DNA of 23,016 bases from CAZBWS01 sp964495705 (GTDB lineage Bacteria; Pseudomonadota; Gammaproteobacteria; HTCC5015): the NCBI GenBank assembly GCA_964495705.1, contig CAZBWS010000040.1:1-23016 (forward strand). The letters run 5' to 3'. Made by a program: the position numbers and the translations under genes. The notes beneath the pieces were generated by a model, which did not search any database, was not told the origin of the DNA, and saw only the letters and a list, made by a program, of their open reading frames with translations. Positions 8,453 to 14,808 of the stretch are shown here, piece by piece. The number at the start of each line of letters is the position of its first letter. Positions within the stretch are counted from its first letter, which is position 1.

Positions 8453-8473
8453 AGCCAACTTATCAGGTTGGCT
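8453..8473 (-). terminator. Hairpin between murA and hisG, weak terminator
   Basis: A 7-base inverted repeat (AGCCAAC at 8453-8459, GTTGGCT at 8467-8473) can be extended by a wobble pair and a T-A pair. On the minus strand it is followed by TTGTT. The U-tract is short, so it is likely only a partial terminator between murA and hisG. Confidence 0.4.
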
Positions 8474-8515
8474 GGATTTATAACAAATAAAGATTTCAAT
8501 CGTATTGATAGGTGA

Positions 8516-9775
8516 CTAACCAGCGACACGCTTAATCGTAGCGCCAAGCGCTAAGAACTTCTCTTCGATACACTCATAGCCGCGGTCAATATGATATATA
8601 CGTCCAACAGTCGTTTCACCTTTCGCGGCAAGCCCTGCCAAGATTAAGCTCGCTGAAGCACGTAGATCCGTTGCCATCACTTCGGCACCCGTTAACTGTT
8701 CTACGCCGTCGGTAATGCAAGTATTACCTTCCACTTGGATTTTCGCACCCATGCGATGCAATTCTGGCACATGCATAAAACGATTTTCAAATACTGTTTC
8801 CGTGCAACTAGAATTGCCCTGGGCAATTGTATTGAGGGCCATAAACTGCGCCTGCATATCAGTAGGAAAAGCGGGATAGACATCTGTGCGAATATTTACA
8901 GCCTTGGGGCGACGCCCTTGCATATCCGCTTCAATCCAATCCTCACCCACCGTAACCTTAGCACCGGCTTCTTCTAGTTTGCGCAACACCGCATCCAGGC
9001 TATGTGGGTCGGCATCTTTAACCTTTACACGCCCCCCCGTGATAGCTGCTGCCACCAAAAAAGTACCTGTCTCAATACGGTCAGGCAATACCTTGTACTC
9101 TGTACCGCTTAAACGGTCTACACCTTCGATGGTAATTTCTGAGGTGCCTATGCCACTGATTTTTGCACCCATAGCGTTCAAGAAGTTGGCCAAATCAACT
9201 ACCTCTGGCTCTCGTGCCGCATTTTCAAGCACGGTTGTGCCCTCGGCTAAGGTGGCCGCCATCATCAAATTTTCTGTACCCGTTACAGTCACAATATCCA
9301 TGAAGATACGCGCGCCTTTTAGACGCTTCGCACTGGCTTCAATGTAGCCATTTTCAACCACGATATCCGCACCCATGGCGCGCAAGCCTTCAATATGTAA
9401 GTTCACTGGTCGAGCACCAATCGCACAACCACCGGGCAAAGAGACTCTAGCGTGGCCATAGCGCGCAAGTAGCGGCCCTAAAACCACTATCGATGCACGC
9501 ATAGTTTTAACTAAGTCATAACTGGCAACCGGTTCTTCTAGCGTTGTTGGATCAATTTCAATCGCCATTTTATCGCCGATACTGACCGTAGCGCCCATAC
9601 TGCCAATGAGGGCAATCATGGTGGTTACATCGTGTAGATGGGGAACATTAGTCACGGTAACAGCATCACTGGCCAACAGCGTACCCGCCAAAATGGGCAG
9701 TACTGCATTTTTAGCACCCGATGCCCGTAGCTCTCCATCTAGCGCCATACCACCTTCAACGATCAGTTTATCCAT
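8516..9775 (-). CDS. murA: UDP-N-acetylglucosamine 1-carboxyvinyltransferase MurA
   Basis: MurA transfers enolpyruvate from PEP to UDP-GlcNAc, the first committed step of peptidoglycan synthesis, in the cytoplasm. I chose the ATG at 9775 (419 residues, MDKLIVEGG...) because it gives the normal length and has GGTGAG just upstream. The frame extends to 9808 without family similarity. Visible features are K22 in GAKNAVLPIL, the active-site loop with the PEP-binding cysteine C117 in LPGGCAIGARPVNLH, and RTDVYPAFPTDMQAQ in the second half. Cysteine rather than aspartate at 117 predicts fosfomycin sensitivity of the enzyme. It is the first gene of the murA-hisG-aroG-hisD run and has its own promoter candidate at 9827-9855. 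Confidence 0.96.
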   Translation of the reverse strand: MDKLIVEGGMALDGELRASGAKNAVLPILAGTLLASDAVTVTNVPHLHDVTTMIALIGSMGATVSIGDKMAIEIDPTTLEEPVASYDLVKTMRASIVVLGPLLARYGHARVSLPGGCAIGARPVNLHIEGLRAMGADIVVENGYIEASAKRLKGARIFMDIVTVTGTENLMMAATLAEGTTVLENAAREPEVVDLANFLNAMGAKISGIGTSEITIEGVDRLSGTEYKVLPDRIETGTFLVAAAITGGRVKVKDADPHSLDAVLRKLEEAGAKVTVGEDWIEADMQGRRPKAVNIRTDVYPAFPTDMQAQFMALNTIAQGNSSCTETVFENRFMHVPELHRMGAKIQVEGNTCITDGVEQLTGAEVMATDLRASASLILAGLAAKGETTVGRIYHIDRGYECIEEKFLALGATIKRVAG

Positions 9776-9788
9776 TGTCTCACCCAGA

Positions 9789-9803
9789 CAAGCTCGCAGC
9801 TTG
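9789..9803 (-). other. Small hairpin in the murA leader
   Basis: A perfect 6-base inverted repeat CAAGCT / AGCTTG with a three-base loop lies just before the murA ribosome site. It could modulate translation, but may be chance. Confidence 0.35.
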
Positions 9804-9826
9804 AACATATATATAAGGAAAGGCGT

Positions 9827-9855
9827 ATTCTAACGGTATTTAGGGCTTTTCCCAA
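9827..9855 (-). promoter_or_regulatory. Candidate sigma70 promoter of murA
   Basis: On the minus strand TTGGGA (9850-9855) and TAGAAT (9827-9832) are separated by exactly 17 bases. They lie in the short gap between the ABC permease stop and the murA start. Transcription would begin near 9820 and leave a leader of about 45 bases. Confidence 0.55.
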
Positions 9856-9858
9856 GCG

Positions 9859-10620
9859 CTAACCGCGCAATTTATAGCCTCTGTGCAACATAGTCATCGC
9901 AATACTGCCTGTAAATAGTAAAGCAAGGGCAATCACAGCCGCACTATGCCAGGGAGAGATATCTGAATGCCCTAGAAAACCATAGCGAAAACCATCGACC
10001 ATATAAAAGAATGGATTGTAGTGAGATAGATCAGCCCATACCGGGGGCAAGGAGTGAATCGAATAGAAAACACCACTTAAGAAAGACAGGGGCATAATGA
10101 CAAAATTTTGAAACATCGACATTTGCTCAAATTGATCCGCCCAAATCCCTGCAATCATACCCAGCGTTGCTAACAGTGCACTACTGAGTACTACAAAGCT
10201 CAATACAATCCATGGCTTGACCAGTAACAGGTCAATAAACAGCCATGACACCAATAACACACCGAGGCCTGCCAGCAGCCCACGCAGAATTGCCGCTAGA
10301 ATAAACGCGGCAAAAATTTCCAAACTCGATATAGGAGAAACTAATAAAAAAGCAATACTGCCATTCATTTTAGACTGACCTAAACTCGATGAGGTATTCG
10401 CATAGGAGTTTTGAATCACCGTCATCATCACCAAGCCAGGGACTAAAAACTGTAGATAACTGACTCCCGCATACACCTCTACACGGCCAGATAGCACTTG
10501 CGCAAACACCGCCAAATAAAGAATAGAGGTAATCATTGGCGTGAGTAATGTTTGTACGGCAACTCGCAGGAAGCGTCTGCACTCTTTATACAATAGTGTG
10601 GTAAAACCTATACTGTTCAT
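9859..10620 (-). CDS. ABC-2 type transporter permease (YadH-like)
   Basis: This 253-residue membrane protein has about six hydrophobic helices (roughly 22-40, 58-78, 105-130, 138-162, 170-190 and 222-245). It also has the ABC-2 family signature region FLSGVFYSIHSLPPVW near residues 185-200, followed by NPFFYMVDGFRYGFLG. These permeases form homodimers with a separate ATPase and usually export lipids, polysaccharides or drugs. The closest family I recognise is YadH/COG0842; the substrate is unknown. Its start overlaps the stop of the ATPase gene (ATGA), so the two are translationally coupled. It does not resemble MlaE, although MlaE is what usually lies in this neighbourhood. Confidence 0.85.
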   Translation of the reverse strand: MNSIGFTTLLYKECRRFLRVAVQTLLTPMITSILYLAVFAQVLSGRVEVYAGVSYLQFLVPGLVMMTVIQNSYANTSSSLGQSKMNGSIAFLLVSPISSLEIFAAFILAAILRGLLAGLGVLLVSWLFIDLLLVKPWIVLSFVVLSSALLATLGMIAGIWADQFEQMSMFQNFVIMPLSFLSGVFYSIHSLPPVWADLSHYNPFFYMVDGFRYGFLGHSDISPWHSAAVIALALLFTGSIAMTMLHRGYKLRG

Positions 10621-11537
10621 CCCTTGCTCCCCTCTCGGCTCGTCATTTCTACAAATACCTCTTCCAAGCCTGGGCTATGGGTTTCAATATCTTGAACAAC
10701 GACCGATGCTAACTTGAGCTGCTCCAACACAGCGGTGACCGCATCTTGCTGCTTATGTAATTTAAAGCGCCAGCGCTGGCCTTCGCACAACACGAGCTTG
10801 CTCTGCAAAGCGACAGGGACAGAGCTACCTATGCCCACCAAGACATCCAGAAAACGATAAGGGTGGCGTTGCATTAGCTCGCTTTTTTTCTCCAACGCCT
10901 GTAATTGCCCTTGATTAATAATGGCAATGCGCTCACATAGAGACTCTGCCTCTTCCAAATAATGAGTGGTTAGCACGATCGTGTGCCCCTCCTTATGTAG
11001 GCGATTGGCAAAGCTCCAAAGAGTTTGGCGCAACTCCACATCCACACCAGCTGTTGGCTCATCCAAGACCACCACAGGTGGGCGATGCACCAATGCTTGA
11101 GCAATCAAAACTCTGCGTTTCATGCCACCTGAAAGGCTTTTAACTCGACTATCAGCCTTGCCACTTAAATCCAAAGTTTCTAATAACTCGTCCAACCAAG
11201 CGCGGTGTTCACGCTTTTTTAAACCCATATACCCCAGTTGTAAGTTAAGCGATTCTCGTACAGTGAAAAAGGGGTCAAAAACAATTTCTTGGGGGACAAC
11301 ACCAATCTGCCTCCGTGCTTGACGGTAGCTGGAAACCACATCACAGCCTTGTATGCGGATATGCCCTGCTGAAGGCTTCACCAAGCCCGCCATACTATTG
11401 ATCAAGGTTGATTTACCTGCGCCATTGGGGCCCAGTAAAGCAAAAAACTCTCCCTGTTCCACGGTAAAGCTCAGCCCTTTAAGTGCGTGTAAGTCCTCAT
11501 AATGTTTGTGGACGGCATTAATTTCTATTGCGTGCAT
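10617..11537 (-). CDS. ABC transporter ATP-binding protein (YadG-like)
   Basis: This 306-residue nucleotide-binding subunit shows Walker A GPNGAGKST (36-44), the Q-loop in VVPQEIVFD (80-88), the signature LSGGMKRR (135-142), Walker B VVVLDEPTAGVD (155-166) and the switch histidine H192 in LTTHYLEEAE. An extra C-terminal segment of about 90 residues (215-306) is typical of the COG1131/CcmA-like ATPases that pair with ABC-2 permeases. It ends in a four-base overlap with the permease gene. No ribosome site is evident before the ATG, and a hairpin with a U-tract sits only about 11 bases upstream, so expression may rely on read-through from mlaC or on an unseen promoter. It is not MlaF-like in its partner. 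Confidence 0.88.
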   Translation of the reverse strand: MHAIEINAVHKHYEDLHALKGLSFTVEQGEFFALLGPNGAGKSTLINSMAGLVKPSAGHIRIQGCDVVSSYRQARRQIGVVPQEIVFDPFFTVRESLNLQLGYMGLKKREHRAWLDELLETLDLSGKADSRVKSLSGGMKRRVLIAQALVHRPPVVVLDEPTAGVDVELRQTLWSFANRLHKEGHTIVLTTHYLEEAESLCERIAIINQGQLQALEKKSELMQRHPYRFLDVLVGIGSSVPVALQSKLVLCEGQRWRFKLHKQQDAVTAVLEQLKLASVVVQDIETHSPGLEEVFVEMTSREGSKG

Positions 11538-11548
11538 GTGATGACCAT

Positions 11549-11572
11549 AAAAAAGGCAGCACGAGTGCTGCC
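11549..11572 (-). terminator. Intrinsic terminator after mlaC
   Basis: A perfect 7-base GC-rich stem (GGCAGCA at 11555-11561, TGCTGCC at 11566-11572) with a four-base loop is followed on the minus strand by six T residues. It lies in the 60-bp gap between mlaC and the ABC ATPase gene. Confidence 0.75.
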
Positions 11573-11597
11573 CTTACAAAACCTAAAGAGGGGGGAT

Positions 11598-12227
11598 TTA
11601 CCGCGCGGCTTTGTCTGCCGCCTGCTCAGCTTTTTTCTTCTTTCCACGCTTAGCGATATTGTCTAATAAACCTTCTAGGCCCACCTGTGATATTTCACGT
11701 TGAAAACTGCTTTTATAGTTCTTAATCAAACTAATACCATCGACCGTAATATCAAATATTTTCCAGCCATCTGACTCTTTAAAGCGCAATCTAAAATCAA
11801 TCGGCAAGCCCGTGCCATCAGCCTTGTTCACCTTGGACTTCACCTTGGCTAAATTCGCTTTCTTACCGGGTTTAAATGGCAAAAATGTAAGGTTTTGGCC
11901 GTCGTACAAGGCAATGGATTTTCCATAAATACGCGCCAACATCGAACGAAATTCTAAGGTAAAGCGTTCGCGCTGCTCAGCGCTGGCCGTTTTCCAGTGT
12001 TTGCCTAACATAAGGCGCCCCATCGCTTTAAAGTCGACATGGGGGTCTACCAAGGTTTTTAACTGTGTTTCTAAATACTCAGGATCCTTAGATAATCGAT
12101 CTTTATCGCGCTCCAAGATAGTAATTACTTGATCGTGAATTTCCACCAACAACTCACGCGGCCCCTGCTGGGCGGCAAATAAGTTAAAACTCAGGCTTGC
12201 TAACAACAAAAACAATAGGGTCTTCAT
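11598..12227 (-). CDS. mlaC: Periplasmic phospholipid-binding protein MlaC
   Basis: MlaC shuttles phospholipid across the periplasm between the MlaA-porin complex in the outer membrane and the MlaFEDB complex in the inner membrane. The 209-residue protein starts with a signal peptide (MKTLLFLLLASLSFNLFAA, cleavage probably near residue 18-19). The MlaC/Ttg2D fold region follows, including LVDPHVDFKAMGRLMLGKHWK, AEQRERFTLEFRSML, IDFRLRFKESDGWKIFDITVDGISLIKNYKSSF. It ends in a Lys/Ala-rich tail. TGGAAA precedes the ATG. It is divergent from mlaA with 109 bp between them. It is followed by a terminator and then by an ABC-2 transporter, not by mlaB or by the mlaFED genes. Confidence 0.93.
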   Translation of the reverse strand: MKTLLFLLLASLSFNLFAAQQGPRELLVEIHDQVITILERDKDRLSKDPEYLETQLKTLVDPHVDFKAMGRLMLGKHWKTASAEQRERFTLEFRSMLARIYGKSIALYDGQNLTFLPFKPGKKANLAKVKSKVNKADGTGLPIDFRLRFKESDGWKIFDITVDGISLIKNYKSSFQREISQVGLEGLLDNIAKRGKKKKAEQAADKAAR

Positions 12228-12300
12228 AAATTTCCAGTTTTCCGCTTAATGCGTATTTAGTAACATTGCCGGAGAATTAGTTCCCCAACTGCTTTGCGCG

Positions 12301-12306
12301 TATAAT
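12301..12306 (+). promoter_or_regulatory. Candidate -10 box of mlaA
   Basis: A consensus TATAAT lies 30 bases before the mlaA ATG, in the mlaC-mlaA divergent gap. The -35 position has no good match, so an activator or another sigma factor might be involved. Confidence 0.4.
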
Positions 12307-12336
12307 GCGCCAACATCATCAGCGCTGCAAATAACA

Positions 12337-13086
12337 ATGAAACTATTAAGCATAATTTTTTTACTCACAAGCTGTTTGTTTATCAGCGCCTGCGCCAATA
12401 ATCAGCACAAAGAACCCCAGGACCCCTGGCAAGGCGTCAATCGAGGAATCTATCAATTCAATGACACCCTTGATCGAGCCATACTCAAGCCCATTGCCCA
12501 AGGCTATGACAAGGTCATGCCCAAACCAGTCGATAAAGGCATTGATAATATATTCAGCAATATAGGCGATGTCGTGGTGCTATTGAATGATATCTTGCAG
12601 CTAAAACTCAAACAAAGTGTCTCAGATACAGGCCGGCTGCTGGTAAACACGACACTCGGCTTAGGCGGTATATTTGATGTCGCCAGCCCCCTTGGCATGC
12701 CCAAACACAATGAAGATTTCGGCCAAACACTCGGGCGCTGGGGCACACCATCGGGGCCCTATATCGTGCTGCCTTTTATGGGGCCAAGCACTGTGCGCGA
12801 TAGCATAGGCCGACTGCCAGACGGGGCCGTTAATAATGTAGTACTGAATGAAATAGGCATCGACGAACTAGATGAACGACTGATCTACAGCGGCATAGCT
12901 ATAGTTAATACTCGCCAAGGCCTATTGGGCGCGAGCGATCTATTAGACAACTCAGGTGCAGACCCCTACACCTTCCTGCGCGAATCCTATCTGCAGCGAC
13001 GCGTGCAGTTAGTCAACGACGGCATTGCACAAGAAGAGCCCTTAGACCCAGACGATGAAGCTGCGCTATTTGGGGATGATGAATGA
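12337..13086 (+). CDS. mlaA: Outer-membrane lipoprotein MlaA (VacJ)
   Basis: MlaA sits in the outer membrane with a trimeric porin and removes mislocalised phospholipids from the outer leaflet, handing them to MlaC. The 249-residue protein has a lipoprotein signal with lipobox ISAC, lipidated cysteine C19. The +2 residue is Ala, so it should be sorted to the outer membrane. Family motifs are DPWQGVNRGIYQFNDTLDR (about 29-47), KPIAQGY, and EDFGQTLGRWGTPSGPYIVLPFMGPSTVRD (about 128-157). The C-terminus is acidic (LDPDDEAALFGDDE). No ribosome site is obvious before the ATG. The stop overlaps the start of the antiporter gene. Location directly opposite mlaC supports the assignment. Confidence 0.94.
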   Translation: MKLLSIIFLLTSCLFISACANNQHKEPQDPWQGVNRGIYQFNDTLDRAILKPIAQGYDKVMPKPVDKGIDNIFSNIGDVVVLLNDILQLKLKQSVSDTGRLLVNTTLGLGGIFDVASPLGMPKHNEDFGQTLGRWGTPSGPYIVLPFMGPSTVRDSIGRLPDGAVNNVVLNEIGIDELDERLIYSGIAIVNTRQGLLGASDLLDNSGADPYTFLRESYLQRRVQLVNDGIAQEEPLDPDDEAALFGDDE

Positions 13087-14060
13087 ACATCGAACTCACT
13101 CTATCTATTCTCGCTATTCCCCTAGGTTTTGCCCTATTAGTGTGGAGCGCAGACCGCTTTGTTGACGGCGCCTCAGCACTGGCCAATAACCTTGGCGTTC
13201 CCCCATTAATCATCGGCTTAACGATTGTGGGCTTTGCCACCTCTGCCCCTGAAATGCTGATCTCAGCCTTTGCCGCTTGGGACGGCAATAGCGGCTTAGC
13301 CGTCGGCAACGCCATTGGCTCAAACATTACCAATGTGGCCTTAATACTCGGCTTTGCAGCTCTGCTCTACCCTATCGCTGTCAACTCCAGTATTTTAAAA
13401 AAAGAGCTGCCTATACTGTTTGCCATCATGCTGCTCGGTAGCTGGATGATGCTCGATCAAGCCCTAACATTCGAAGAGGGCATTATATTCATTGTCGCCC
13501 TATTCGCTTTGATGAGCTGGATAGTATGGCAGGGGCTCAGTCACCCCGACGACCCGATAACCCAGGATGCAGCAGAGGAAATCCCCACCGACATGGGGAC
13601 CAAAACGGCATTATTTTGGCTCGTTATAGGCTTGGCAGTATTGCTAGCCAGCTCAAAACTACTCGTCTGGGGGGCGGTGAATATAGCCCAGGCCTTTGGG
13701 GTAAGTGACTTAGTAATTGGCTTGAGTATCGTTGCACTGGGAACCAGCTTACCCGAACTGGCTGCAACCATCAGCTGCGTGCGCAAAGGCGAATCTGATA
13801 TCGCCGTTGGCAATGTTATCGGTTCGAATATGTTCAATATCCTTGGTGTGCTGGGTATCGCCGCCATCATCTCTCCTACTCAGCTCGATAGCGCCGTACT
13901 TCAGCGCGATATTCCCGTGATGTTTGCAGTAGCTCTTTTACTGCTATTTTTAAGCCTCTGCAAAGGCATTAAGTCACCCGGCCTTGGCAAGCCAGGTGGT
14001 GCCATACTGACGTTAAGCTATCTAGCCTACCAAGGTTATTTAATCTATATCTCTACTTAG
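13083..14060 (+). CDS. yrbG: Calcium/sodium antiporter, YrbG-type (CaCA family)
   Basis: This 325-residue inner-membrane protein has about ten helices in two inverted repeats. Each repeat carries the alpha motif: GFATSAPEMLIS with VGNAIGSNITN (about 50-84), and ALGTSLPELAAT with VGNVIGSNMFNILG (about 217-256). The acidic residues E57 and its partner in SLPEL are the expected cation ligands. E. coli YrbG is the closest named homologue I know; physiological cation and direction are not certain. In E. coli yrbG lies beside the mla operon as well, so the neighbourhood is partly conserved. The ATG overlaps the mlaA stop (ATGA), and GGGGA eight bases upstream serves as ribosome site. Confidence 0.88.
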   Translation: MNIELTLSILAIPLGFALLVWSADRFVDGASALANNLGVPPLIIGLTIVGFATSAPEMLISAFAAWDGNSGLAVGNAIGSNITNVALILGFAALLYPIAVNSSILKKELPILFAIMLLGSWMMLDQALTFEEGIIFIVALFALMSWIVWQGLSHPDDPITQDAAEEIPTDMGTKTALFWLVIGLAVLLASSKLLVWGAVNIAQAFGVSDLVIGLSIVALGTSLPELAATISCVRKGESDIAVGNVIGSNMFNILGVLGIAAIISPTQLDSAVLQRDIPVMFAVALLLLFLSLCKGIKSPGLGKPGGAILTLSYLAYQGYLIYIST

Positions 14061-14084
14061 TATTACGCACTTGGCATCGAACAC

Positions 14085-14112
14085 TTGAAACCAACCACAA
14101 CAGTCCTATATA
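14085..14112 (+). promoter_or_regulatory. Candidate promoter of lemA
   Basis: TTGAAA (14085-14090) is followed after 16 bases by TATATA (14107-14112), about 70 bases before the lemA ATG. The region is AT-rich and other -10-like TATATA strings occur (14155-14160), so the choice is tentative. Confidence 0.35.
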
Positions 14113-14183
14113 TCATTATATAAGTGACTTGCCGTTTGCACTCCGACAAGACATTATATAGACACTCAAAAAAGGAAGCTTCC

Positions 14184-14777
14184 ATGATCGCATCTCTCAT
14201 CATCCTCGGCATTATTGTGTTTTTTGTTTTATTTTTCATTGCCATTTACAACAAACTCGTCGCCTTAAAAAACCAACATGAAAACGCCTTTGCACAAATA
14301 GAGGTGCAACTGAAGCGCCGTTATGACCTGATCCCGAACTTAATAGAAACCGCCAAGGGCTATTTGAAACATGAGAGTGAAACCCTAGAAGCGGTAATTG
14401 CCGCCCGCAACGCAGCGGCAAATGGCCTGGCCGCTGCCGCTGCCGACCCCGCCAATGGTAAGTTGATGCAAGACTTTGCGGGTATGGAAGGCGCTTTAGG
14501 CTCAGCCCTAGGTAAATTAAGTGTCGTTGTAGAAGCCTACCCCGACCTTAAGGCGAATGAGAACATGATGCAGGTCAGCGAAGAATTAACCACCACGGAA
14601 AATAAAGTGTCCTTCGCCCGTCAAAGTTTCAATGACTCTGTAATGGGTTATAACGTCTATAAGCAATCTTTTCCGAATAATATTGTTGCAGGAATGTTCG
14701 GTCACGCCTTAGACGCCACCTTGCTTGAGTTTGAAGACAGTGCTGCCATTCAAGAAGCGCCTAAAGTTAGTTTTTAA
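14184..14777 (+). CDS. lemA: LemA family protein
   Basis: LemA proteins are small membrane-anchored coiled-helical proteins of unclear biochemical function. I chose the ATG at 14184 (197 residues) because AAGGAAG stands six bases before it and the protein then starts directly with the N-terminal membrane helix (about 3-21). The frame is open to 14124, but those 20 codons add a polar non-family segment. Family features are NKLVALKNQHENAFAQIEVQLKRRYDLIPNLIETAKGYLKHE and SEELTTTENKVSFARQSFND. An Ala-rich stretch lies in between. It lies 31 bp upstream of the M48 protease gene; LemA and M48 metalloproteases are a recurrent pair, suggesting a joint membrane-proteostasis role. Confidence 0.9.
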   Translation: MIASLIILGIIVFFVLFFIAIYNKLVALKNQHENAFAQIEVQLKRRYDLIPNLIETAKGYLKHESETLEAVIAARNAAANGLAAAAADPANGKLMQDFAGMEGALGSALGKLSVVVEAYPDLKANENMMQVSEELTTTENKVSFARQSFNDSVMGYNVYKQSFPNNIVAGMFGHALDATLLEFEDSAAIQEAPKVSF

Positions 14778-14808
14778 AGAATCTATCCGCATTCATCGAT
14801 AAAGCTGC

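Noticed and set aside
9606..9833. Open frames opposite murA and opposite other long genes
   Set aside because: They have no recognisable family, show the composition of antisense shadows, and lie wholly within well-supported genes.
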